Positions 16,390 through 23,920 of a DNA stretch of 50,815 bases are shown here, one piece after another. The translations under genes and the position numbers were made by a program. The DNA comes from Bradyrhizobium sp. SRL28. GTDB taxonomy: Bacteria; Pseudomonadota; Alphaproteobacteria; Rhizobiales; Xanthobacteraceae. The notes under the pieces were generated by a model. It was not told the DNA's origin. It saw nothing but the letters and a program-made list of their open reading frames with translations, and ran no database searches. Location of the stretch: NCBI RefSeq assembly GCF_018596315.1, contig NZ_JAHEAG010000040.1:1-50815 (forward strand). Direction: 5' to 3'. How positions within the stretch are numbered: position 1 is the first letter of the stretch; every line of letters begins with the position of its first letter.

Positions 16390-17430
16390 TCAGTCAAAAG
16401 CAAAGATGCGCTTCCAGTCCTTCTTCATGTCGACCACGGTCCACCTGTTCACCGCTGCGGCGTCCAGCGCCACGTCGAGCTTGCCGAAATGCGAGTGGCG
16501 GTCATAGGCATATTCGCGCTCTGCATCGGTGTGATGGACGATCAGGCCGAATCGCGCGCCACTGGCGCCGAGCGTCGCCCATTGCAGCATTTCGAGATCG
16601 CCGTCGGAGTTGCCGAAGGCCGCGATCGGACGGCGGCCGATGTGCTCATTGATGCCGATCGGCTTTCCTGTCTTGTCGTCGATGAAGTTGATGTCGGGTA
16701 GCCGGAAGAGCGTTGGCGCACCGTCCTTCATCTCAAATCGGGTCTTGATCGACGATCCGACCACCTGCTCCGGAGGTATTCCATAGATCCGCTCGGTCCA
16801 GGGCCGCATGAATTCGATGCCGCCACCTGACGCGATGAAAGTCTTGAAGCCGCTGGCCCGGAGGTAGGCGAGCAGTTCGAGCATCGGCTGGTAGACCAGT
16901 TCGGTATAGGGCCGCTTGAAGCGGTGATCTCGCGCGGACGCGAGCCAGTCGGTGACGATCTTCTCGAACTCTGCCGTGGTCATGCCGGCATGTGTCACGG
17001 CGATGATTTCGACCGATCCTTTTTCGCCGGACGCGGCCAGCGCTTTCAGGTCGCCGTCCAGCACCGCCGCGAACGGCTGCTTGGTCTTCCATTCCGGATG
17101 CATCGGCGCCATGACCTTCACGCGGTCGAGTGCGAAGGCCAACTGGATGTACATTGGCTGCTCGATCCAGAGCGTGCCGTCATTGTCAAAGGTCGCGATG
17201 CGTTGCTCGACCGGGACGAAGAAGGGCCCACCTTGCGTCGTGACCCGCGCGACAAAGTCGAGGATCGAAGCCTTGGTCGCCCCCTCGTTCCAGGACGGGA
17301 GTGGATCGCGTGCCTGTGCCAGCGCCGAGGTGGACCGGAGCGAGGCAGAGAGCAAGGGTAGCATCGCCAGCGACGAGAGGAGGACGCGGCGGTCCACGTG
17401 CGGAAACTGCGGATTCATGGTTGTGCTCAT
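16390..17430 (-). CDS. Exported HAD-superfamily phosphatase
   Basis: A 346-residue haloacid dehalogenase-superfamily hydrolase. The nucleophile motif is ATFDNDGTLW with Asp82 and Asp84 (DxD), and the metal-binding motif IV is AAFGNSDGDLEM; together they indicate a phosphoserine-phosphatase-like phosphohydrolase. The N-terminus has DRRVLLSSLAMLPLLSAS ending in SALAQA, a twin-arginine-like signal peptide, so the enzyme is exported, probably folded. The start at 17430 follows AAGGAGAT; 40 bases separate it from the sulfatase gene upstream. The setting suggests that it removes phosphate, or acts on a related ester, on molecules also handled by the sulfatases. Substrate unknown. Confidence 0.85.
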   Translation of the reverse strand: MSTTMNPQFPHVDRRVLLSSLAMLPLLSASLRSTSALAQARDPLPSWNEGATKASILDFVARVTTQGGPFFVPVEQRIATFDNDGTLWIEQPMYIQLAFALDRVKVMAPMHPEWKTKQPFAAVLDGDLKALAASGEKGSVEIIAVTHAGMTTAEFEKIVTDWLASARDHRFKRPYTELVYQPMLELLAYLRASGFKTFIASGGGIEFMRPWTERIYGIPPEQVVGSSIKTRFEMKDGAPTLFRLPDINFIDDKTGKPIGINEHIGRRPIAAFGNSDGDLEMLQWATLGASGARFGLIVHHTDAEREYAYDRHSHFGKLDVALDAAAVNRWTVVDMKKDWKRIFAFD

Positions 17431-17470
17431 TCTCGATCTCCTTGGCATTGATCTGCTGCGTGTTCGCTGT

Positions 17471-18961
17471 TCAAAACCGCGTCATGTTCGCCGCCGGCGG
17501 ATTTGGTGCTTTCACAAGGCTTGCTTTGTATTCCTCGACCGTCTTCAGCGCCGGGCCGATCACCCATTCGTACATCTCTCCGATGTTGTGTTCTTCGTGC
17601 GGGTCCGCTTCGATGTTGAACACTTTGGGGTAGCCGTTCATCGGCGCTGCGCTGGCGCCGACTCCTCCCAATAGGGTCGCGCCGCCGGAGCCGCTACGGC
17701 CCGGCGCCACGTCGGCAAAATAGATGCGGAACTGCTTCCAGCGCGCCGCAACGAGAGACGGGCCGACGAAGGTCAGGAGATGTTCGCGCTGTCCGCTGTC
17801 GTTCCGGCCAAGCAGCAGGTCGGTCTGGTCGATGCCGTCGATCGGGCGATCATCCGGCACTTTGCCGCCGGCAATCCGCGCGAAGGTCGGGAAGAAATCC
17901 ATGATCGAAAACATGGCGTAGGACGATCGCGGCCTTATTCGCTCCGGCCAGCGAATGATGGCGGCGGTGCGGATCGATCCTTCACTCACGTCACCCAGCG
18001 CCCCGCGCCAGGCTCCGGATGAGCCCATGTCCGGCATGTCGCCGCCGAATGGGCGCGAGACGGGGCCGTCAGGGCCATTGTCGGACGCGAACACCACGAT
18101 GGTGTCGCGCGCGAGGCCGAGCTGGTCGAGTGCATCGAGCATTCGGCCGACGATGGCGTCGCCTTCCATCAGGGAATCGCCGAACTGGCCAATGCGGGAT
18201 TGGCCCTCGAAGCGTTTCGACGGCAGGTTCGGGAAGTGTGTTCGGGAGATCGCCATGTAGAGAAAGAACGGCCTGCCAGCCGCCTGCTGGCGCTGCATGA
18301 AATCAACGCCGCGGTCTACCAGTTCCCAATCGATCTCGCGTCGGACTTCCGCGGTATAGGGTTTCACCGTTCTCAGCAATTCCCCGCGCTTGGCTTCGAC
18401 GATCTGCGGTCCCTTGTCGAGCGGGATATCGAGCGTCTTGGTCTGCCGAGCCTGCTGGATCATCAGGAAGGCATCCCAGGTATCGCCGGGTGGGATGCCG
18501 TAGAATTCGTCGAAGCCCTTGTTCTGGGGCTGGCTGTAAGGCTGGGCACCGAGATGCCATTTGCCGAACATCGCCGTGGCGTAGCCCGCCTCGCGCAGCA
18601 TTCCGGCCATGGTGATTTCTGTCGCTGGCAGCGAGATCGAAGTCCCCTCGACCGCAACCAGCGACAGGCCGGAGCGAATGGAATAGCGTCCGGTGAGCAA
18701 GGCTGCGCGCGACGGCGTGCAGGCCGGTTCGACCAGGAACTGCGTCAACCGCAAGCCTTCGGCGGCGAGCCGGTCGATGCGCGGCGTCGGCGCCCCGCGC
18801 AGTTCGCCACCGCCATAAGCTCCGATGTCGCCATAGCCGATATTGTCAGCGAGAATAAAGAGAATGTTCGGTTTTTGCTGTTGTGCTGATGCGGGCGCAA
18901 CCATCACGGCGGCGAGCGACGCCATCATGCCGAACCAGATGTACCTGCGCCGATTCATCAT
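17471..18961 (-). CDS. Exported arylsulfatase (formylglycine type, CTPSR motif)
   Basis: A 496-residue type I sulfatase with a Sec signal peptide (MMNRRRYIWF followed by a hydrophobic core ending PASAQ). The sulfatase signature EPACTPSRAALLTGRY places the cysteine that is converted to formylglycine at residue 81. Metal-site residues are visible in FILADNIGYGD (Asp39, with Asn at the next position rather than the more usual second Asp) and in VVFASDNGPDG. Start chosen for the GGAGAT ribosome site and the signal peptide. It hydrolyses a sulfate ester in the periplasm by family knowledge; the alcohol part is unknown. It is the third sulfatase in the operon led by the formylglycine-generating enzyme gene. 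Confidence 0.92.
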   Translation of the reverse strand: MMNRRRYIWFGMMASLAAVMVAPASAQQQKPNILFILADNIGYGDIGAYGGGELRGAPTPRIDRLAAEGLRLTQFLVEPACTPSRAALLTGRYSIRSGLSLVAVEGTSISLPATEITMAGMLREAGYATAMFGKWHLGAQPYSQPQNKGFDEFYGIPPGDTWDAFLMIQQARQTKTLDIPLDKGPQIVEAKRGELLRTVKPYTAEVRREIDWELVDRGVDFMQRQQAAGRPFFLYMAISRTHFPNLPSKRFEGQSRIGQFGDSLMEGDAIVGRMLDALDQLGLARDTIVVFASDNGPDGPVSRPFGGDMPDMGSSGAWRGALGDVSEGSIRTAAIIRWPERIRPRSSYAMFSIMDFFPTFARIAGGKVPDDRPIDGIDQTDLLLGRNDSGQREHLLTFVGPSLVAARWKQFRIYFADVAPGRSGSGGATLLGGVGASAAPMNGYPKVFNIEADPHEEHNIGEMYEWVIGPALKTVEEYKASLVKAPNPPAANMTRF

Positions 18962-19005
18962 CGATCTCCTGCAGAGGGGCTGATCGATCGGACCTCGTGG
19001 TTTGC

Positions 19006-19027
19006 GGGCGCCGAAGCGCGGGCGCCC
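19006..19027 (-). other. Intercistronic hairpin between two sulfatase genes
   Basis: GGGCGCC (19006-19012) and GGCGCCC (19021-19027) can pair around an 8-base loop in the 103-base gap. There is no T-tract, so it is more likely an mRNA stabiliser or processing site than a terminator. Confidence 0.4.
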
Positions 19028-19064
19028 GAGATTCGTTCCCGCGTCGAACAACGCACTGCCGAAT

Positions 19065-20663
19065 TCAGTTGCTGGACGGCGGATTCCTTAGCTTCTCCAT
19101 GGCTTGCTCGACCGAGAACGAGCCGGGTCGTTGCCGCGGCGGAAACTGCTGGAAACTCATCAGGTGCTGCCCCACGATCGCCTGGGCCGGGACGAGCACA
19201 AAGGCGTGCTCGACGAACCACCTGACGTAATCGCCCGCTTCATGCTGGGCGCGCTCGAACGGGTCGGATCGGAGGTTGAACAGCGATGGCAAGCGAAGCT
19301 GGACCATCGGCTGCGCCCACACGTCAAACCCATGGGCCTTCTGTTCCATGAAGACGGCCTTCCATTGGTCGTAGCGAAGACCGGCCAAATTGCCGTCGTC
19401 GGTCCAGTAGAAGAATTCGCGGCGCTTGTTGGCGCCCTTGCGGGCGAGAAGGTCGCGCTGGTCGTAACCGTCGAGGTGGACCTTGAAGTTCTTGCCACCG
19501 GCATCGTAGCCCACCAACAGCTTTGTCTTGATGTCGGGCTCGCCCGCCGCCGCGACCAGCGTCGTCGCCCAGTCCTCTGCCGAAAACACGTCGTTGATCT
19601 CGGTTCGCGGAGGCACCAGCCCGGGCCAGCGCACCATCGCCGGAACGCGATAGCCGCCTTCCCAGTTGGTGTTCTTTTCGCCCTTGAATGGTGTGGTTCC
19701 GCCGTCGGGCCATGAGAATGTCTCGGCGCCATTGTCGGTCGTGTAGATGACGATCGTGTTGTTGGCGATGCCGAGATCGTCGAGTTTTTTCAGCAACTGT
19801 CCGACTTGGCCGTCATGCTCCACCATGCCGTCGGGATAGATACCAAGGCCGGTTTTCCCTTGGGATTCGGCCTTGAGACGCGTCCAGATATGCATCCGGC
19901 TCGAGTTGAACCACACGAAGAAGGGCTTCTTGTCTCGATTTGCGCGGTCGATGAAATCAACTGATGCGCCAAGGAACTCCTCGTCGACTGTCTCCATGCG
20001 CTTCTTGGTGAGCGGCCCGGTATCCTCGCACTTCTGTTTGCCCCATGGGCCGAAGCGCGGATCATCGCCTGGCGTGTCGACGGTTGTCGCCACACATTTC
20101 ATGACGCCGCGCGGACCAAACTGCGCCCTGAACGCCGGGTTCTTCGGGTAGTCCGGATGCTCCGGCTCATCCTCGGCATTCAAGTGATAGAGGTTGCCGA
20201 AGAATTCGTCGAAGCCATGAACCGTGGGCAGGAATTCGTTGCGATCCCCGAGATGGTTTTTGCCGAACTGCCCGGTCGCATAGCCCTGCGGCTTGAGCAG
20301 GTCGGCAATGGTCGGATCCTTTCCAGACAGGCCTTCCTTCGCTCCCGGCAGGCCGACTTTCAAGAGTCCGGTCCGCAATGGACTCTGGCCAGTGATGAAC
20401 GCCGCGCGCCCAGCGGTGCAGGATTGCTGCCCGTAATAGTCGGTGAAGATCGCGCCTTCATTCGCAATGCGGTCGATGTTGGGCGTGCGGTAGCCCATCA
20501 TGCCACGATTGTAAGCGCTGATGTTCCAATAACCGACGTCATCGCCCATGATGACAAGAATGTTGGGCTTCTGTTGTTGTTGGGCAGAAAGCGGCGTGAC
20601 CAATGCTGCCGCCGTTGCGACTGAGGTAACCAGACCGAGGCATGCGCGTCTAAAGATGCTCAT
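19065..20663 (-). CDS. Exported sulfatase (formylglycine type, CTAGR motif)
   Basis: A 532-residue type I sulfatase with a Sec signal peptide ending LVTPLSAQQQ. The paired aspartates Asp41-Asp42 (VIMGDDVGYW) bind Ca2+ by family knowledge, and the formylglycine cysteine is Cys82 in QQSCTAGRAAFITGQ, the C-x-A-x-R form of the sulfatase motif. Later landmarks are FGKNHLGDRNEFLPT, YTTDNGAETFSWPDGG and WEGGYRVPAMVRWPG. The start at 20663 has a GAGGAA ribosome site. It is much closer to the upstream 592-residue sulfatase than to the CTPSR enzyme downstream, so these two share a recent common ancestor and probably related substrates. Periplasmic; substrate unknown. Confidence 0.92.
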   Translation of the reverse strand: MSIFRRACLGLVTSVATAAALVTPLSAQQQQKPNILVIMGDDVGYWNISAYNRGMMGYRTPNIDRIANEGAIFTDYYGQQSCTAGRAAFITGQSPLRTGLLKVGLPGAKEGLSGKDPTIADLLKPQGYATGQFGKNHLGDRNEFLPTVHGFDEFFGNLYHLNAEDEPEHPDYPKNPAFRAQFGPRGVMKCVATTVDTPGDDPRFGPWGKQKCEDTGPLTKKRMETVDEEFLGASVDFIDRANRDKKPFFVWFNSSRMHIWTRLKAESQGKTGLGIYPDGMVEHDGQVGQLLKKLDDLGIANNTIVIYTTDNGAETFSWPDGGTTPFKGEKNTNWEGGYRVPAMVRWPGLVPPRTEINDVFSAEDWATTLVAAAGEPDIKTKLLVGYDAGGKNFKVHLDGYDQRDLLARKGANKRREFFYWTDDGNLAGLRYDQWKAVFMEQKAHGFDVWAQPMVQLRLPSLFNLRSDPFERAQHEAGDYVRWFVEHAFVLVPAQAIVGQHLMSFQQFPPRQRPGSFSVEQAMEKLRNPPSSN

Positions 20664-20754
20664 GATCAAGTTCCTCGTTCTATTTTCTGCTGGTTGAACA
20701 GACCCGGCGCGCCGCTTCATTGGTGGTTGTTCGCGGAGCGAGGGAGTTGATCGA

Positions 20755-20777
20755 CGGGCGCCACAACAGGACGCCCG
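20755..20777 (-). other. Intercistronic hairpin between the two CTAGR sulfatase genes
   Basis: CGGGCG (20755-20760) and CGCCCG (20772-20777) pair around an 11-base loop within the 133-base gap. No T-tract follows. It may tune relative expression of the neighbouring genes. Confidence 0.3.
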
Positions 20778-20796
20778 CCGAGTTGGCGTCGTACAG

Positions 20797-22575
20797 CTAG
20801 TCGCTGCGACCGGCAGTTTTGGCCTGCTTGATCTGTTGCAACACCTGGTCGAGGTTGTAGCTCGCCGGGTCCTGAAGCGGCGGGTACGCAGTATAGGTCT
20901 CGAGTTCCTTCAGCCACAGCGCCTGGCCGATGGGCAGCATGTTCCAATCGTAGACGTAGGCTGTAGAAGCGGAGCCGATTGTGCCGCCCATGCCCATGAG
21001 CGTCTTGTATTGTGAACCGATCGAGGTCTCGAACGGGTCCCGCTTGATATTGACGACCTGGGCCCAGTGATAGGGAAGCGCTCCGGCAATAAAGCCCGCC
21101 GGGTTGTCGGACACCATCGTGAAGTAGATCTTCCAGTTCTTGTAGCGGACCGCCGACGGATCCTTGCCCGAATAGTAGAAGAACGTGTCGCGCGCCGATT
21201 TTTCCGAACGCCCGGAAAGGTATTCGGTTTGATCGACGCCATCGAGCGTCGTCTTCACGATGCCGGGATATTGGCCGGCCTCGATGCGGCTCTTCAACGC
21301 GTTTCCCTTTGCGCCGCCGCCGATGTTGACAAACGTGGGCAGCCAGTCGAGCGCCGCGAACATTTCGTTCTTGATGGTACCGGGCTTGATGACGCCCGGC
21401 CAGCGAACGACCGCCGGAGCGCGCATGCCGCCTTCCCAGGTGCTCAGCTTGCCGCCCTTGAACGGAGTGGTGCCGCCGTCCGGAAAGGTGATGGTTTCGG
21501 CGCCGTTGTCGGTCGTGAACACGATGATCGTGTTGTCGAGCTGACCCATGTCCTGGAGCTTCTTCAGCACGTAGCCGATGTTGTCATCCATCTGCTTCAT
21601 GCCGGCTTCGTTGAGGCCCCAATCCTTGCCGCCCGCCTCGCCGATCATGGCCGCGTACTTGTCATTCAGCACGGTGGTGATGTGCATGCGCGCCGGGTTG
21701 TACCAGACGAAGAAAGGCTTGCCCGTCGTCTTCGGGTCGTTGCGATCGAGGAAGTCGATGACCTTGGCCGAGATTTCCTCGTCGACACCCTTCGATCGCT
21801 CGAGCGTCAGCGGGCCCTGATCGACGCACTGCTGAGTCCTGCCCGTACCGTCCGACTTGCACGACAGGATGTTGCGCGGAGGCGTCAGGCATATCGTCGT
21901 TTTCGGATCGACCGCGCCCGGTACCTCCGGGATGCCGGGGATCGGCGTATTCTTGCATGGCGGGGCAACCGTCTGCTGGGTGGGGGTCTTGTTGATGTCC
22001 GGGAAGCTCACGCCCTGCATCGCGTCGAGGTGATACAGGTAGCCCCAGTATTCCTGGAAACCATGCGCGGTTGGCAGCGCGTCGGTGTGGTCGCCGAGAT
22101 GGTTCTTGCCGAACTCGCCCGTGTTGTAGCCGAGATCGAGCAGGAACTTGGCGATCGCCGGTGTGCCGGGCCGCAGATAGGACGGGCTGCCGGGCAGTTG
22201 TGGAGGAATCATGCCGGTGCGCAGCGGATGCATGCCGGTGAAGAAGGCGTTCCGGCCTGCGGTGCAGCTCTGCTCGGCATAGTAATGCGTGAATATCGCG
22301 CCTTCATTGCCGATGCGATCGATGTTGGGCGTCTCTCCGACCATCAGGCCGCGATGGTAGATGCTCGGCTGGTAGAGGCCGATGTCATCACCCATGATGA
22401 AGAGGATGTTGGGTTTCTGTTGCTGCGCCATCGCCGGCGTGCTGACCAGTCCGGACAGTGGCATCAACATCGATGCGCCCAACAAGGCGGCGCAGGATCG
22501 CCTGAGACAACCGGACACCTTGCTTGGCGGTGTTGCGGCAGAAGGCGGCTTGTCATTGAATATGGAATCCAGCAT
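20797..22575 (-). CDS. Exported sulfatase (formylglycine type, CTAGR motif, long form)
   Basis: A 592-residue type I sulfatase. The signal peptide has a longer charged N-region than usual (MLDSIFNDKPPSAATPPSKV, then a hydrophobic core ending TPAMAQ). Metal ligands Asp63-Asp64 occur in FIMGDDIGLYQ, and the formylglycine cysteine is Cys104 in EQSCTAGRNAFFTGM. Relative to the next sulfatase it has an insertion of about 40 residues around positions 200-250 containing three or four cysteines (PPCKNTPIPG, TTICLTPPR, NILSCKSDG, RTQQCVDQG), suggesting disulfides in the periplasm. It has a GGGAG ribosome site and begins 15 bases after the stop of the formylglycine-generating enzyme gene, so the modifying enzyme and its first client are tightly linked. 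Confidence 0.93.
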   Translation of the reverse strand: MLDSIFNDKPPSAATPPSKVSGCLRRSCAALLGASMLMPLSGLVSTPAMAQQQKPNILFIMGDDIGLYQPSIYHRGLMVGETPNIDRIGNEGAIFTHYYAEQSCTAGRNAFFTGMHPLRTGMIPPQLPGSPSYLRPGTPAIAKFLLDLGYNTGEFGKNHLGDHTDALPTAHGFQEYWGYLYHLDAMQGVSFPDINKTPTQQTVAPPCKNTPIPGIPEVPGAVDPKTTICLTPPRNILSCKSDGTGRTQQCVDQGPLTLERSKGVDEEISAKVIDFLDRNDPKTTGKPFFVWYNPARMHITTVLNDKYAAMIGEAGGKDWGLNEAGMKQMDDNIGYVLKKLQDMGQLDNTIIVFTTDNGAETITFPDGGTTPFKGGKLSTWEGGMRAPAVVRWPGVIKPGTIKNEMFAALDWLPTFVNIGGGAKGNALKSRIEAGQYPGIVKTTLDGVDQTEYLSGRSEKSARDTFFYYSGKDPSAVRYKNWKIYFTMVSDNPAGFIAGALPYHWAQVVNIKRDPFETSIGSQYKTLMGMGGTIGSASTAYVYDWNMLPIGQALWLKELETYTAYPPLQDPASYNLDQVLQQIKQAKTAGRSD

Positions 22576-22590
22576 GACGTCGCTCCCTTT

Positions 22591-23589
22591 TTATGATGCG
22601 TCAGTGGCTCCTCGCCTGATGCATCGAAATCCGAGGTGACTGGTGGAAGTATCGACCGGCTCCGCATGACGCGCTGCCGGCCGGTAGCGTCGGCAGTAGT
22701 TCGGCGCGCACAAATGCGAGCCGCCTTTGATGACCTTTCTTGGAATTTTCACATTGGTGGTTCTGGGGTCGTAGCTGTCGGCCTCGCCGCCGCCGCGCGG
22801 GTTCTCCGGAATGCAGCAAGCCTTCGGAGCATCTGCCTGATGCTTTGGCGAATACCAGTCGGCCGTCCATTCCCAGACGTTGCCGATCATGTCGTTGAGG
22901 CCATACCCATTCGGCGGGAATGCGGTGACCGGTGAAGTGCGCTCGAAGCCGTCGGCATTGACGTTCTGCCGCGGAAACTCACCCTGCCAGGTATTGGCCA
23001 TGTGCCGGTCGTGCGGTGTGAATTCATCGCCCCAGGCAAATTCGGCACCATCGAGCCCGCCGCGCGCGGCAAATTCCCATTCCGCTTCGGTCGGCAAATC
23101 CTTGCCGGCCCATTTCGCGTAGGCGAGCGCATCGCTGAAGGCGACATGCACAACGGGGTGATTGTCCAATGCATGAATGTTGCTTTTGGGTCCGTAGGGA
23201 TGCCGCCAGTCCGCCCCCTTGGCGAACGTCCACCACTGGCTGAAGTCGCGGAGGTTGACCGGATGGTTGGGTGGCAAGAACATCAGCGAGCCCGCATAGA
23301 CCATGTGCGGGAGCATTCCAGGATAATCCTTCGGATCAGGCGTGATCTCGGCAACGGTGACGTGCCTGGTCGCCCTTACGAATTCCCTGAATTGCCGGTT
23401 CGTCACCGGATAGCGGTCCATCCAAAAACCGTCCACGGTGACGCGGTGCGCCGGAGCTTCTTCGGGATAATGCTCGTCCGAGCCCATGCGGAAAGTGCCG
23501 CCGGGTATCCAGATCATCCCTTCGGCCTGCGAGCGGGCGTCACCGCCCGGGATATCAGTCTTGAATGTGGTTGCGGGAAGCGTTGTCAT
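22591..23589 (-). CDS. Formylglycine-generating enzyme (sulfatase maturase, SUMF1/FGE type)
   Basis: A 332-residue aerobic, copper-dependent formylglycine-generating enzyme, which oxidises the Cys of C-x-P/A-x-R in unfolded sulfatases to formylglycine. Landmarks: MIWIPGGTFRMGSDEHYPEE, VDGFWMDRYPVTNRQF, DLPTEAEWEFAARGG, GNVWEWTADWY and KVIKGGSHLCAPNYCRRYRP. The two active-site cysteines, Cys294 and Cys299, are spaced as in characterised enzymes (C-x4-C), which separates true FGEs from non-catalytic FGE-sulfatase-domain proteins. There is no signal peptide, so modification would occur in the cytoplasm before export. The start at 23589 has GGAGG upstream; an upstream ATG at 23643 would add 18 residues. 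First gene of the sulfatase operon. Confidence 0.93.
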   Translation of the reverse strand: MTTLPATTFKTDIPGGDARSQAEGMIWIPGGTFRMGSDEHYPEEAPAHRVTVDGFWMDRYPVTNRQFREFVRATRHVTVAEITPDPKDYPGMLPHMVYAGSLMFLPPNHPVNLRDFSQWWTFAKGADWRHPYGPKSNIHALDNHPVVHVAFSDALAYAKWAGKDLPTEAEWEFAARGGLDGAEFAWGDEFTPHDRHMANTWQGEFPRQNVNADGFERTSPVTAFPPNGYGLNDMIGNVWEWTADWYSPKHQADAPKACCIPENPRGGGEADSYDPRTTNVKIPRKVIKGGSHLCAPNYCRRYRPAARHAEPVDTSTSHLGFRCIRRGATDAS

Positions 23590-23670
23590 TTCAAGCGCTG
23601 CCTCCGGTCGATCGCCGAAAAATTGCGATCTAGCGGGGGACACGCTACGCAGGAGCCCTGTCGCAGGCTA

Positions 23671-23686
23671 TTGGACCGTGGTCCAA
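23671..23686. promoter_or_regulatory. 16-bp palindromic operator candidate, copy 1
   Basis: TTGGACC and GGTCCAA flank GT. It is centred about 90 bases upstream of the FGE start codon. The same pattern, TTGGNCCNNGGNCCAA, recurs at 26798-26813 in front of the receiver gene of the adjacent two-component cluster. Binding by the FixJ-like regulator is inferred from this recurrence. Confidence 0.6.
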
Positions 23687-23781
23687 CATCGGGCAGTCCA
23701 GCTGGCGTCACAGGGACGGACCTTGCGGCGCCTTCTCGCACGGATTGTATTTGGGGGGCTGTTTCCGTCGGGCGAAGAAAT

Positions 23782-23815
23782 CCCCTTTGATTTTGCTAGC
23801 AAAATCCCCAAGGGG
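23782..23815. promoter_or_regulatory. Perfect 18-bp palindrome in a larger dyad
   Basis: GATTTTGCTAGCAAAATC at 23789-23806 is its own reverse complement. It is bracketed by CCCCTT (23782-23787) and AAGGGG (23810-23815), which extends the dyad. It lies between the sulfatase operon and the sensor kinase, about 115-140 bases upstream of the kinase start. An operator or an RNA hairpin are both possible. Confidence 0.55.
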
Positions 23816-23920
23816 CGAGGGGGATACGTCCGCAAAAGCGTGGTAAGGTTGCGGGGCCGCAACGCGGAGTCGTGCGGTCCTACGCTGTTTGAGAATTTGT
23901 TGTGTATCGTAGCGTTTTGA

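Larger units (their letters stand above)
23590..23920. other. 331-base divergent promoter region of the sulfatase operon and sensor kinase
   Basis: No gene is supported. The region carries two notable dyads: TTGGACC-GT-GGTCCAA at 23671-23686 and the perfect 18-bp palindrome at 23789-23806, the latter nested in a larger CCCCTT/AAGGGG hairpin. No convincing ribosome site precedes the kinase start. Confidence 0.6.
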
